A stretch of 64,000 bases of DNA from Clostridiales bacterium mt11 (lineage in GTDB: Bacteria; Bacillota; Clostridia; Tissierellales; Tepidimicrobiaceae). Shown in pieces: positions 1 through 9,035 of this stretch (the stretch's first letter is position 1; the number at the start of each line of letters is the position of its first letter). Made by a program: the position numbers and the translations under genes. The notes beneath the pieces are model-generated. The model was not told where the DNA came from. It made no database searches and worked only from the letters and a program-made list of their open reading frames with translations. The stretch lies in contig LN874944.1 in NCBI GenBank assembly GCA_001282665.1, positions 1-64,000 of the forward strand, in the 5' to 3' direction.

Positions 1-55
1 CTTCACACTGTTAAGTTTTCTAGGTTCATTGTTGTCAGCGGTGTTTCGCAACTGA
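1..55 (-). other. Pre-16S rRNA leader (start of an rRNA operon running off the left edge)
   Basis: Read on the minus strand, this stretch ends in AACCTAGAAAACTTAACAGT, a sequence type found in Firmicute rRNA leaders just upstream of 16S. It directly follows a strong promoter at 63-91. The 16S gene itself is outside the window, so its presence is an inference. Confidence 0.7.
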
Positions 56-62
56 CTTATTA

Positions 63-91
63 ACTATAACAAATTTGAATCTATATGTCAA
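63..91 (-). promoter_or_regulatory. rRNA promoter, proximal (consensus sigma-A)
   Basis: On the minus strand a perfect TTGACA (86-91) and TATAGT (63-68) are separated by 17 bp. It points out of the window towards the rRNA leader at 1-55 and is the downstream member of a tandem pair. Confidence 0.85.
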
Positions 92-160
92 CAACTTTTT
101 TTAAAAATTTTATTTTATTTTTATAAAAAGCATTTATATTTTTTCTGCTGACAAGTTTAT

Positions 161-189
161 ATATTACACTGTTTATATCATTTTGTCAA
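161..189 (-). promoter_or_regulatory. rRNA promoter, distal (tandem)
   Basis: On the minus strand TTGACA (184-189) and TAATAT (161-166) are separated by 17 bp, within AT-rich DNA. It starts only 8 bp after the sigB-like stop codon. Tandem promoters of this kind are typical of rRNA operons. Confidence 0.7.
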
Positions 190-196
190 CACTATT

Positions 197-988
197 TTAC
201 GATAATGTTTTTTCCATCTCTTTTCTAAACTTTTCTATAACTCTCTTTTCAACCCTAGATACAGTCATTTGAGAGATATTTAACTCTTCAGCAATAGCCA
301 TTTGAGTCCTTTTATTAAAATATCTATCTACAAGAATCTTCTTTTCCATATCATTTAACTTTTCCATAGCTCTTAATAAGAAGTCATTGTTTTCTATTCT
401 ATTAAAGTATATATCTTCTTCTCCAATGAGTTCTGCCAAATTTATATCCTTATCATCGTTATTAGAGTCATAGGTCAAATCTAAAGATTGTGGCGTATAT
501 ACCTTACTAGCTTCCATTGCCTCTAGCACTTCTTCTTCTGTAGAATTCAAATGAAGAGCTATATCTTCAACAGTAGGAGAACGTTGAAGCTCTTGGCTCA
601 ACGCTACTTTAGCATTATTTATCTTTTTAGATAACTCTTGTATTCTTCTAGGTACTCTTATAGTCCATCCTTTATCCCTAAAATACTTTTTTATCTCTCC
701 TATTATCGTTGGAGTAGCAAAGCTTGAAAACTCAAATCCTTTATCCACATCATATCTATCTATAGCATATATCAGTCCAATACAAGCAACTTGATATATA
801 TCATCATAATCTATACCCCTATTAACATATTTTTTTGAAAGAATTTCTGCAATATAAAGATGCCTTTCAATAAGAACTTCTCTTATATTTTGATCTTTAG
901 TTTCTTTGAATTGTCTAAATAGAGTTTTGGTTTCAATTTGATTTATATCCTTTAAATCATTTTTTTCATAATATTTATTTACTTTCAT
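197..988 (-). CDS. sigB: RNA polymerase sigma factor, SigB/SigF subfamily
   Basis: An alternative sigma-70 factor that would direct RNA polymerase to stress-type promoters once released from its anti-sigma factor. The 263-residue protein shows region 2 (about residues 40-110, with DDIYQVACIGLIYAIDRYD and FSSFATPTIIGEI), region 3 (about 115-180) and region 4 ending in a helix-turn-helix (about 205-255, QMAIAEELNISQMTVSRVEK). Its start overlaps the RsbW-like stop in an ATGA, so the two are translationally coupled. The gene order gyrA-rsbV-rsbW-sigB-rRNA matches what I recall for Clostridioides difficile. SigF/SigG of sporulation are close relatives, but the RsbV/RsbW-like partners favour SigB. 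The exact regulon cannot be read from the window. Confidence 0.88.
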   Translation of the reverse strand: MKVNKYYEKNDLKDINQIETKTLFRQFKETKDQNIREVLIERHLYIAEILSKKYVNRGIDYDDIYQVACIGLIYAIDRYDVDKGFEFSSFATPTIIGEIKKYFRDKGWTIRVPRRIQELSKKINNAKVALSQELQRSPTVEDIALHLNSTEEEVLEAMEASKVYTPQSLDLTYDSNNDDKDINLAELIGEEDIYFNRIENNDFLLRAMEKLNDMEKKILVDRYFNKRTQMAIAEELNISQMTVSRVEKRVIEKFRKEMEKTLS

Positions 989-1356
989 TTCTTACCATCC
1001 TCTATATATTTTATCATTTCAACTCCTTCTTCATTAAAGTTAACTTCATCCATTAAAGATTCTATAATCAATATACCTAACTCTATCTCTTTTTGTAAGT
1101 CTATTTCATCATCTTTACAAGGAGATACATTGTCCACCTTCATTATCAATCTATTTTCTTCAATTTGAAATTGTATAGTTATTTCATCTGTTTTATCTAA
1201 AGCATTTATACAAGCTTCTGATATGGATACTTTTATATCTTCTATATCGTCAATACTCAATCCCATATTGTTGGCTATAGCTGAAGAAGTTAACCTCACC
1301 ACAGATATATAGTCAGGTTTACTTGCGATGGTAAGTTTTATGATATCTTTTTTCAT
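985..1356 (-). CDS. rsbW: RsbW-like anti-sigma factor / serine kinase
   Basis: A GHKL-fold kinase that would bind the neighbouring sigma factor and phosphorylate the STAS partner. The motif SISEACINAL (about residue 50) is the N-box with its Glu and Asn, and ELGILIIESLMDEV near the C-terminus matches the last helix of RsbW. At 123 residues it is shorter than the roughly 160 of Bacillus RsbW, and the Gly-rich ATP lid is weak. The ATG at 1356 is preferred because AAGGAG sits 8 bp upstream; the GTG at 1365 would abut that site. The middle gene of a three-gene operon, it overlaps sigB by 4 bp. Confidence 0.85.
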   Translation of the reverse strand: MKKDIIKLTIASKPDYISVVRLTSSAIANNMGLSIDDIEDIKVSISEACINALDKTDEITIQFQIEENRLIMKVDNVSPCKDDEIDLQKEIELGILIIESLMDEVNFNEEGVEMIKYIEDGKK

Positions 1357-1361
1357 CTTAT

Positions 1362-1679
1362 TCACTCCTTAATCACGAAAATCTTATCTAGATTTGTTAT
1401 ATCAAATAATTTTCTAATATTAGGCTTTATATTTTCCATATATATTGTATTGTTTTTTTCTTTTACTTTCTTAAGAATACTGATTAAGGCTCCTAATCCT
1501 GTACTATCTATATAATCCAAATTTTCACCATTTATTAGAATATCTGCTTCTTTATCCTTTAACATCTGATTTAGTCTATCTTTTAATTTTGGAGATGTAT
1601 ATATGTCAAGCTCTCCTTCTGGTGTTACTATCCAAATGTTTTTTTCTTTATTGAATTCAATATTTATATTTAAAGCCAT
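1362..1679 (-). CDS. rsbV: RsbV-like anti-anti-sigma factor (STAS domain)
   Basis: A 105-residue single STAS domain. The phosphorylatable serine lies in the loop NLDYIDSTGLGALIS (Ser about residue 59), as in RsbV and SpoIIAA. In its unphosphorylated form it would sequester RsbW and free the sigma factor. It is the first gene of the operon, behind the ribosome binding site GAGGGGG. ELDIYTSPKLK and FDITNLDKIF resemble RsbV more than SpoIIAA. A possible weak promoter (TTTACA, then TATAAA after 15 bp) lies in the preceding 90 bp; no clear SigB-type promoter was recognised. Confidence 0.87.
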   Translation of the reverse strand: MALNINIEFNKEKNIWIVTPEGELDIYTSPKLKDRLNQMLKDKEADILINGENLDYIDSTGLGALISILKKVKEKNNTIYMENIKPNIRKLFDITNLDKIFVIKE

Positions 1680-1768
1680 GTATTTACCCCCTCTTATCCG
1701 TTGCCTTAATTTTATAATAAAATCTTTCTAATGTAAAGTAATCTAGTAGGATTTAATTTTCATGAACT

Positions 1769-1804
1769 AAAAAAGTGTCTCTTACAATTTAGAGACACTT
1801 TTTT
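1769..1804 (-). terminator. Terminator behind gyrA
   Basis: A 14-bp perfect inverted repeat (arms 1769-1782 and 1791-1804, 8-nt loop) begins 5 bp after the gyrA stop. The arm ends supply a T-run on the minus strand. It separates the gyrase operon from rsbV. Confidence 0.85.
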
Positions 1805-1808
1805 GATA

Positions 1809-4235
1809 TTATTCTTCTTCTACATACTTTGCTACAGCCATAATTTTATCATCTTCATTATTTATTTTCATTAAAGTAACTCCTTGAGTGCTTCTTCCCA
1901 TTTCAGAAATATCTCTAGCTTTCAATCTTATTATAATACCCGACATTGATATCATAATTATTTCATCATTTTCATCAATTACTTTGGCAGACACTAATTT
2001 TCCAGTTTTCTTCTTTAAATTATAGGTTTTTAATCCTACTCCACCTCTATTTTGTATTCTATATTCATCTAAAGAAGTCCTCTTTCCAAACCCAAATTCA
2101 GATACTACTAATAAATCCTTTCCTTCTTCTACTAAATCCATAGCTACAACTATATCATTATCCTTTAATGTTATAGCTTTAACCCCCATAGCATTTCTTC
2201 CCATTTCCCTTACATCTTTTTCATTAAATCTAATTGCCATTCCATTGGAAGTTACCACTACCATTTCTCTTTTACCGTTGGTTTTTTTAACTCCTATTAG
2301 CTCATCATCTTCCCTTAAGCTAATAGCTATTATTCCATTTTTTCTTATATTTTTAAAATTGTCCAATTTCGTCTTCTTAATTATACCTTGTCTTGTTATC
2401 AACACTAGATTGGATTCTGGGTCATAATCTTTTATCGGAATAACCGCATTTACTTTTTCATCTCCTGTTAGGTTAAGTAAATTGATTATAGCTGTTCCTC
2501 TTGCTTGCCTTTTACCTTCAGGTATCTCATAAGCTTTTAGCGAATATACCTTACCCTTATTTGTAAAGAAAAGAATAGTGTCATGAGTTGAAGTAATAAA
2601 TAAATCTTCAACAAAATCCTCTTCCCTTGTAGTAAGTCCAGTAATGCCTTTTCCGCCTCTTCTCTGCGTTTTATAGGTGTCTTCAGGTAATCTCTTTATA
2701 TATCCAAAATGGGTTAAGGTAATGATTACATCCTCTTCCTCAATCATGTCCTCTATATCTATATCATCAGCTGAAGGCATTATTCTAGTTTTCCTTCTAT
2801 CACCATATTTTTGTTTGATTTCTATTAATTCATCTTTAATTATTTGATATATTAATCTTTCACTAGATAAAATTTCTTTAAATCTATTTATTTCTTTAAT
2901 AAGTGCTTCATATTCTTCTTCTAACTTTTCTCTTTCCAATCCTGTTAATCTTCTAAGCCTCATATCCAATATGGCCTGAGCTTGTTTTTCAGAAAGACCG
3001 AAATTTTTCATAAGCCTTTCTTTTGCAGTGGATTCTTCCTTTGAACTCCTAATTATGTTTATAACTTCATCTATATTATCTAATGCTATTTTTAAACCTT
3101 CTACAATATGGGCTCTTTCCTCTGCCTTGTTTAAATCAAACTGGGTTCTTCTTGTAATTATCTCTTTTTGATGTTCTAGATAGTAAGTTAATATTTGCTT
3201 TAAGTTTAATACTTTAGGTTCATCATTTACTAAAGCTAACATGATTATACCAAAGGTTATTTGTAATTGAGTATGTTTATATAGATTATTTAAAACTATA
3301 TTAGGATTTGCATCTCTTTTTAATTCAATTACTATTCGCATTCCTTCCCTATCGGATTCATCTCTTAAGTCTGAAATGCCTTCAATTTTCTTATCTCTAA
3401 CTAGCTCTGCTATTTTTTCTATAAGATTAGCTTTATTTACCTGATAAGGTAGTTCAGTTACTACTATTCTACTTCTTCCTCTGTTATTTTCTTCTATTTC
3501 AGCAACTGCTCTAATCTTTACCTTTCCTCTTCCAGTTTTAAAAGCATTTTTAATTCCTTCTCTTCCCATTATCATAGCACCTGTTGGAAAATCAGGTCCT
3601 TTAATAAACTTCATCAATCCTTCAATATCGGTGTCTGGTTCATCTATTAACATAACCAATCCGTCTATTATCTCTTTTAAATTATGAGGAGGAATATTAG
3701 TTGCCATTCCAACAGCTATTCCTGATGAGCCATTTACCAATAAATTTGGAAATCTACTAGGCAGTACTACAGGCTCTTTTAAAGTCTCATCAAAATTAGG
3801 TCTGTAATCTATAGTTTCTTTGTTTATATCCCTCAACATTTCAATTGTAAGTTTTGTCATCTTTACTTCTGTATAACGCATAGCTGCAGCACTATCTCCA
3901 TCTACTGATCCAAAGTTTCCATGACCATCTACTAATGGATATCTAGTGTTAAAATCCTGAGCAAGCCTTACCATCGCATCATAAACAGATGTATCAGAGT
4001 GAGGATGATACTTACCTAATACGTCTCCGACTATCCTTGCCGATTTTCTATATTGTTTTTCAGGATTAAGGCCTAATTCATTCATTGCATATAATATTCT
4101 CCTATGAACAGGCTTTAAGCCATCTCTAACATCTGGAAGAGCTCTGCTTACTATTACAGACATAGCATAATCAAGATAAGATTTTTTCATTTCTTCTTCA
4201 ATATTTACTTGTACTATTTTTTTATCCTCATCCAT
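1809..4235 (-). CDS. gyrA: DNA gyrase subunit A
   Basis: The breakage-reunion subunit of DNA gyrase, which introduces negative supercoils with GyrB. The 808-residue length is normal. The catalytic tyrosine is Tyr121 in MRYTEVKMTKL. The quinolone-resistance region reads HPHSDTSVYDA around residues 77-87, with Thr at the position of E. coli Ser83 and Asp at that of Asp87. The GyrA box QRRGGKG starts the C-terminal beta-pinwheel, which carries repeated blades. The ribosome binding site GAGGAGG precedes the ATG. Only 12 bp separate it from gyrB, so the two are co-transcribed, and a strong terminator follows. Identity is secure. Confidence 0.98.
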   Translation of the reverse strand: MDEDKKIVQVNIEEEMKKSYLDYAMSVIVSRALPDVRDGLKPVHRRILYAMNELGLNPEKQYRKSARIVGDVLGKYHPHSDTSVYDAMVRLAQDFNTRYPLVDGHGNFGSVDGDSAAAMRYTEVKMTKLTIEMLRDINKETIDYRPNFDETLKEPVVLPSRFPNLLVNGSSGIAVGMATNIPPHNLKEIIDGLVMLIDEPDTDIEGLMKFIKGPDFPTGAMIMGREGIKNAFKTGRGKVKIRAVAEIEENNRGRSRIVVTELPYQVNKANLIEKIAELVRDKKIEGISDLRDESDREGMRIVIELKRDANPNIVLNNLYKHTQLQITFGIIMLALVNDEPKVLNLKQILTYYLEHQKEIITRRTQFDLNKAEERAHIVEGLKIALDNIDEVINIIRSSKEESTAKERLMKNFGLSEKQAQAILDMRLRRLTGLEREKLEEEYEALIKEINRFKEILSSERLIYQIIKDELIEIKQKYGDRRKTRIMPSADDIDIEDMIEEEDVIITLTHFGYIKRLPEDTYKTQRRGGKGITGLTTREEDFVEDLFITSTHDTILFFTNKGKVYSLKAYEIPEGKRQARGTAIINLLNLTGDEKVNAVIPIKDYDPESNLVLITRQGIIKKTKLDNFKNIRKNGIIAISLREDDELIGVKKTNGKREMVVVTSNGMAIRFNEKDVREMGRNAMGVKAITLKDNDIVVAMDLVEEGKDLLVVSEFGFGKRTSLDEYRIQNRGGVGLKTYNLKKKTGKLVSAKVIDENDEIIMISMSGIIIRLKARDISEMGRSTQGVTLMKINNEDDKIMAVAKYVEEE

Positions 4236-4247
4236 GTTTTTCCTCCT

Positions 4248-6158
4248 CTAAATATCTAAATTCTTAACTAATTTTGCATTTCTTTGTATAAACTCTCTTC
4301 TTGGTTTAACTTTATCTCCCATTAATTTAGTAAATATTTCATCTGCAGCTATTCCATCCTCAATATTTACTTTTAGTAATATTCTTTTTTCAGGATCCAT
4401 AGTAGTTTCCCAAAGTTGTTCTGGGTTCATCTCTCCAAGACCTTTATATCTTTGAATGGTGTAATTAGATCTACCCATTTCATTAAGCAATCTATCTAAT
4501 TCTTGATCGCTATAAGCATAATGCTCTGCTTTACCTTTTGATATTTTATATAAAGGTGGTTGTGCAATATATACATGACCATTTTCTAATAACTGCTTCA
4601 TATACCTATAGAAAAATGTTAATAATAGGGTTCTAATATGAGCACCATCCACGTCCGCATCTGTCATGATTATTATCTTACCATATCTTAACTTTTCAAT
4701 ATCGAATTCACTGCCGATTCCAGTTCCAAAAGCTGTAATCATAGCTCTTATTTCTTCATATCCTAATACTTTATCTAATCTTGCTTTTTCTACGTTCATT
4801 ATCTTACCCTTTAATGGAAGTATTGCCTGATATACTCTATCTCTCCCCTGTTTTGCACTTCCACCAGCTGAATCCCCTTCGACTATATATACTTCGGTTA
4901 TTTCCAAATCACTTGATTGACAGTCAGCAAGTTTCCCTGGTAATGTCGTATTATCTAATATGCTTCTTTTTCTCGAAATTTCTCTAGCTTTTCGTGCTGC
5001 TTCTCTTGCTCTAGATGCATTGATTGCCTTTTCTAATATTACCTTTCCACTCTTTGGATTTTCTTCAAAATAATTAGTTAAGAAATCATAGGTCAATGAT
5101 TCTACAATTCCCCTTGTTTCACTATTTCCTAATTTAGTCTTAGTTTGACCTTCAAATTGAGGTTCCATCAATTTTACTGATAGGACAGCAGATAAACCTT
5201 CCCTTGCATCATCACCTTGAAGATTCTCATCCTTTTCCTTTAAATATCCATATTTTCTACCGTAATCATTTATAACTCTTGTTAAAGCCGTCCTTAATCC
5301 ACTTAGATGAGTTCCACCCTCTTGTGTATTTATGTTATTGGCAAAAGTAAATATATTTTCTGAATATCCATCGGTATACTGCATAGCTAATTCCACTACA
5401 GTATTATCCTTTTCAGCTTCAAAATAAATTATCTCTTTTTGAATAGGAGTCTTATTTTTGTTTATATATTGAACAAAGGACTTTATTCCACCTTCATAAT
5501 GAAATTCTTCTTTCTTATTTTTCCTTTTATCTTCTAGGGTAATTTTAATTCCCTTGTTTAAAAATGCCATTTCTCTAAGTCTATATTCTAGTGTTTCAAA
5601 GTTAAATTCTACTTCATCAAATATATTCTTATCTGGTTTAAATTGTATAGTTGTACCTGTATGTTTTGAATCTCCAATGACTTCAAGTTCCGTTGTAGGA
5701 ACACCTTTCTCAAATTTTTGCATATATTCTTTGCCATTTCTCTTTACTGTGGCAATTAACCATTCGGATAGAGCATTTACAACAGAAACACCTACACCAT
5801 GTAACCCTCCCGATACCTTATACGCAGAATTATTAAATTTTCCACCAGCATGAAGAATTGTAAGAACTGTCTCCACTGTAGATTTTCCAGTTTGAGGATG
5901 GGTTTCTACTGGAATACCAGATCCATTATCTTTTACTATTACAGAATTATCTTCATTTATAATTACATTAATAGTATCACAAACTCCAGCTAATGCCTCG
6001 TCTATACTATTATCCACTACTTCATATACTAGATGGTGTAATCCACTTGGTCCTGTACTTCCAATATACATTCCTGGTCTTTTTCTAACTGGCTCTAGTC
6101 CTGTTAAAACCTGAATTTCATCAGCTGTATATTTTCTTCCATTGTTTTTATCGGCCAT
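4248..6158 (-). CDS. gyrB: DNA gyrase subunit B
   Basis: The ATPase subunit of DNA gyrase. It has a GHKL ATPase domain (EVVDNSIDEA; DNGSGIP; GLHGVGVSVVNALS in the first 130 residues), a transducer domain, and a TOPRIM domain (EGDSAGGSA; TDADVDGAHI) that binds Mg2+. Start: the ATG at 6158 (MADKNNG) has GGAGGG 6 bp upstream, better than the in-frame codon at 6176, giving 636 residues. The start lies inside the end of the remB-like gene (11-bp overlap), which implies coupling. gyrA follows after 12 bp. Confidence 0.97.
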   Translation of the reverse strand: MADKNNGRKYTADEIQVLTGLEPVRKRPGMYIGSTGPSGLHHLVYEVVDNSIDEALAGVCDTINVIINEDNSVIVKDNGSGIPVETHPQTGKSTVETVLTILHAGGKFNNSAYKVSGGLHGVGVSVVNALSEWLIATVKRNGKEYMQKFEKGVPTTELEVIGDSKHTGTTIQFKPDKNIFDEVEFNFETLEYRLREMAFLNKGIKITLEDKRKNKKEEFHYEGGIKSFVQYINKNKTPIQKEIIYFEAEKDNTVVELAMQYTDGYSENIFTFANNINTQEGGTHLSGLRTALTRVINDYGRKYGYLKEKDENLQGDDAREGLSAVLSVKLMEPQFEGQTKTKLGNSETRGIVESLTYDFLTNYFEENPKSGKVILEKAINASRAREAARKAREISRKRSILDNTTLPGKLADCQSSDLEITEVYIVEGDSAGGSAKQGRDRVYQAILPLKGKIMNVEKARLDKVLGYEEIRAMITAFGTGIGSEFDIEKLRYGKIIIMTDADVDGAHIRTLLLTFFYRYMKQLLENGHVYIAQPPLYKISKGKAEHYAYSDQELDRLLNEMGRSNYTIQRYKGLGEMNPEQLWETTMDPEKRILLKVNIEDGIAADEIFTKLMGDKVKPRREFIQRNAKLVKNLDI

Positions 6159-6453
6159 TTGTTTCCCTCCAGTCAATTTTCTTTGTACTTACTTCTTTTC
6201 TATTAGATAGTGTGGTAGAAGAAATATTAGAGGTATATACAGTATAGTTTTTGTTATACGTTCTATTTTTTCTATCACAAGTTATTATATAGCTTTTTAT
6301 ATCTTGTTCATTTTTATTACGTAATAGCCCATTTTTTATCATATTTTCAATAAATAACTTATTATCTTTTGAGTTATCTACAGTTTTTTTATCTATTATA
6401 GCAACTATATCCTTTTTTTGTATAGCTATATTTTCTCCTATATGCAAAAACAT
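6148..6453 (-). CDS. remB: RemB-like extracellular matrix regulator (DUF370 family)
   Basis: A small protein starting MFLHIGENIAIQKKDIVAII, which matches the N-terminus of the DUF370/RemB (YaaB) family found between recF and gyrB in Bacillus. In B. subtilis, RemA/RemB support biofilm matrix expression; whether this one has that role is unknown. The C-terminal half (after residue 60) is rich in Asn, Lys and Ser and not clearly conserved. The ATG at 6453 has AAGGAGT 7 bp upstream, so the longer in-frame opening to 6486 is not used. It overlaps gyrB by 11 bp. Confidence 0.8.
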   Translation of the reverse strand: MFLHIGENIAIQKKDIVAIIDKKTVDNSKDNKLFIENMIKNGLLRNKNEQDIKSYIITCDRKNRTYNKNYTVYTSNISSTTLSNRKEVSTKKIDWRETNGR

Positions 6454-6466
6454 TAAATCGACTCCT

Positions 6467-7570
6467 TCATTGTAGGACTTTACCATCTTCTATATAAAAT
6501 ACTGTCTTATTTTCTTTCTCTAATTCCGTTAAATCCATTATGTCAGTGGCTGTAATTATGGTCTGCATTTCATTAAAAGATTGGACTAAATATTTTCTCC
6601 TCTGCTTATCCAACTCAGAAAATACATCGTCTAATAAAAGAACAGGATATACCCCTTTCTCGGCTTTAATCATCTCCACCTCAGATAATTTTATGGACAA
6701 TACTATAGTTCTTTGTTGACCTTGAGAGGCAAAATTTCTAGCAGTTATATCATTTATTTTTATCTCCATATCATCTCTATGGGGACCAACCTCAGTAGTA
6801 CCTGTAATTAGATCTTTATTAGCATTTGCTTTTAATTTCTCCAAAAAGTAGTTTTCTATATCATTTTTATTTTTACCTTTAAAATTAACATTAGAAATAT
6901 AATTTAATTTTAACTCTTCTCCCAAAGTTAAAGCACTATGAATCTCATAAGATTTTTTAGATAATTCCTCTATAAAATCATTTCTTGATATAATAATATC
7001 AGTTCCAACTTTCACAAGTTGTAAATCAAATATCTCTAACAAATTTATAATATTGGATTTTGACTTATTGGATTTAAGCAAATTATTTCTTTGAAATAAA
7101 ATTTTATTATATCTATTTATATTATGTTTATAGACAGGTTTGATTTGTGAAATACTCATATCTAGAAAATTTCTTCTCTCAAAGGGTCCCTCTTTTATGA
7201 GTCTTAAGTCATCTGGAGAAAAAACTACTACATTTAATCCGCTATACAATTCCTTAAAACTTTTTAATTCAATTTTATTAACCCTAATCCTTTTTGGCTT
7301 ATCTCTTTCCATTTTTATTTCTATAAACTTTTGAGTTCTACCAGTTTTAATATTAGCCCCAATATAAGCTTCACCTTTACTTAAATTAATAATTTCTTTA
7401 TCTCTATTAGTTCTAAAAGATTTACCCGTAGCACACATATATATAGATTCCAGTAAATTAGTCTTCCCTTGAGCATTCTTACCAATAAATATATTCATCT
7501 TTTCATTTAATTCTATATTTAAGCTTTTATAATTTCTAAAATTAATAAGCCTAATATTTTCTACATTCAA
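6467..7570 (-). CDS. recF: DNA replication and repair protein RecF
   Basis: An SMC/ABC-type ATPase that loads RecA at gaps and stalled forks. Walker A is IGKNAQGKTNLLES (about residues 30-43), the ABC signature is SQGQQRT, and Walker B is PVLLLDDVFSELD. The N-terminus VENIRLINFRNYKSL matches family starts. I place the start at the TTG at 7570 because GAGGGG lies 8 bp upstream; the GTG at 7579 would abut this site. This gives 367 residues, normal for RecF. It sits 13 bp before the remB-like gene and is separated from yaaA by 100 bp holding a hairpin. Confidence 0.95.
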   Translation of the reverse strand: MNVENIRLINFRNYKSLNIELNEKMNIFIGKNAQGKTNLLESIYMCATGKSFRTNRDKEIINLSKGEAYIGANIKTGRTQKFIEIKMERDKPKRIRVNKIELKSFKELYSGLNVVVFSPDDLRLIKEGPFERRNFLDMSISQIKPVYKHNINRYNKILFQRNNLLKSNKSKSNIINLLEIFDLQLVKVGTDIIISRNDFIEELSKKSYEIHSALTLGEELKLNYISNVNFKGKNKNDIENYFLEKLKANANKDLITGTTEVGPHRDDMEIKINDITARNFASQGQQRTIVLSIKLSEVEMIKAEKGVYPVLLLDDVFSELDKQRRKYLVQSFNEMQTIITATDIMDLTELEKENKTVFYIEDGKVLQ

Positions 7571-7617
7571 ATAAAGCACCCCTCAGAAACACAAGACTCT
7601 TATTCTCATTAAGTAGA

Positions 7618-7644
7618 CTTCCCAAACCTCTAAGGTTTGGGAAG
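7618..7644. repeat. 12-bp-arm hairpin between yaaA and recF
   Basis: Arms 7618-7629 and 7633-7644 are perfectly complementary (CTTCCCAAACCT / AGGTTTGGGAAG) around a 3-nt loop. There is no T-run on either side, so it is not a normal intrinsic terminator. It could stabilise an mRNA end or be a leftover repeat. Confidence 0.7.
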
Positions 7645-7671
7645 TGCCCATTAATCCTATTATCCTATATA

Positions 7672-7881
7672 TTATATCACAATAAAGGTATCTCTGTCTT
7701 TTATTTCTATAATATCACCTTTTTTTATCTTCTTACCTCTTTCTTTTACATTTTTACCATTTACTGAAACCAGGCCGTCGCTAATAATCATTTTACTTTG
7801 ACCACCAGTTTGAGTAATTCCTGCAAATTTTAACAATTGATCTAATTTAATAATTTCCGTATTTATTTTAACTTCTTTCAT
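7672..7881 (-). CDS. yaaA: S4 domain protein YaaA (RlbA family)
   Basis: A 69-residue RNA-binding protein made almost entirely of one S4 domain (LDQLLKFAGITQTGGQSKMI, then GLVSVNGKNVKERGKKIKKGD). The family always sits between dnaN and recF in Firmicutes, and a role in ribosome biogenesis has been proposed. The start at 7881 is chosen because AAGGAG lies 5 bp upstream. It begins 17 bp after the dnaN stop, so it is probably in the dnaA-dnaN transcript. Confidence 0.9.
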   Translation of the reverse strand: MKEVKINTEIIKLDQLLKFAGITQTGGQSKMIISDGLVSVNGKNVKERGKKIKKGDIIEIKDRDTFIVI

Positions 7882-7898
7882 AAAAACTCCTTCTCTCA

Positions 7899-9005
7899 TC
7901 AATAATCTTCTTGAGCTAACCTAACAGGTAATACTAAATAAGTATAATTTTCATCACCTACTGGTTTGATTATACATGGATTTAAACTCCCCATGAAATT
8001 AAGCTCTATTTTCTCTGCATCTATTACCTTTATTCCATCAATAATATATTTAGAATTGAATGCAATATTTACGGCTTCACCTTCATGCTCTGCTGAAATC
8101 TTTTCATATACATTTCCTATTTCTGAATTTGATTTAATAACAATTTCATCATCCATCACGTTTAATTTAACCAAGTTAGCCTTTTCTTCTTTTGCTAATA
8201 AGGAAGCTCTTTCTAAGCTATCTTGAAATGCTTTTTTATTCACTACTACATTGGTTTTATGCTCTTTTCTTATGATATCTTTATAATTTAAAAACTGACC
8301 TTCTAATAATCTTGAGGACACTAAAGTATCGCCTATATTAAATATAATATGGCTTGGTGCTATGATTATAGTAAAATCATCTTCATCATCATCTAGTATT
8401 TTATTCAACTCAGACAATGCTCTTCCCGGTATTACCACTTTTACATCTTCATCTGAATTAATTGGAATACTTCTAAGAGCTAATCTATATCCATCTAATG
8501 CAACAAAGGAACCAATTCCATTTACTATCTCCAATAAAACACCTGTTAAGATTGGTCTAGTTTCATCCTGAGTTGTAGCAAATACGGTTTGTCTTATAGC
8601 AGATTTAAACAAATCCTTAGGCATATTAAACGAAGTTTGGTTAATTATAGTAGGTAATTCAGGATATTCATTAGCTCCATTTCCTAATATATTGAATTCC
8701 GAACCTTCACATTTTATATTTATATTATTTTCTTCAACTACTATATTAATCGTTGATTCTGGCAATTTCTTAATTATATCGCCAAATATTCTTGAACTTA
8801 CAACAATAGAGCCTTCTTCTATAATGTTACAATTAACATAGGTTTCTATTCCTATTTCCAAATCTGTAGCAGTTAACTTTAATTTACCGTTAACTGTTTC
8901 TAATAATATACCATCTAAAATTTGTAATGTAGTTCTCGAAGATATACCTTTTTGAACTATATTTATCCTATTAGCTAGATTTTTTTGATCGACTTGTATT
9001 CTCAA
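7899..9005 (-). CDS. dnaN: DNA polymerase III beta subunit (sliding clamp)
   Basis: The ring-shaped processivity factor that tethers DNA polymerase III. The protein has the three repeated clamp domains and the family C-terminal end (YTYLVLPVRL). The best start is the TTG at 9005, which has AAGGAGG 9 bp upstream and gives MRIQVDQKNLANRI, the normal clamp N-terminus, and 368 residues. The in-frame ATG at 9035 would add ten unlikely residues and has no ribosome binding site. It lies downstream of dnaA across the trio-type unwinding region. Confidence 0.96.
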   Translation of the reverse strand: MRIQVDQKNLANRINIVQKGISSRTTLQILDGILLETVNGKLKLTATDLEIGIETYVNCNIIEEGSIVVSSRIFGDIIKKLPESTINIVVEENNINIKCEGSEFNILGNGANEYPELPTIINQTSFNMPKDLFKSAIRQTVFATTQDETRPILTGVLLEIVNGIGSFVALDGYRLALRSIPINSDEDVKVVIPGRALSELNKILDDDEDDFTIIIAPSHIIFNIGDTLVSSRLLEGQFLNYKDIIRKEHKTNVVVNKKAFQDSLERASLLAKEEKANLVKLNVMDDEIVIKSNSEIGNVYEKISAEHEGEAVNIAFNSKYIIDGIKVIDAEKIELNFMGSLNPCIIKPVGDENYTYLVLPVRLAQEDY

Positions 9006-9035
9006 TTGATAAATCCTCCTTTTCTTTTTGTCCAT

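Noticed and set aside
2245..2427. Open frame on the plus strand inside gyrA
   Set aside because: It is antisense to a certain gene and its composition mirrors the gyrA codons. The many similar frames inside other strong genes were dropped for the same reason.
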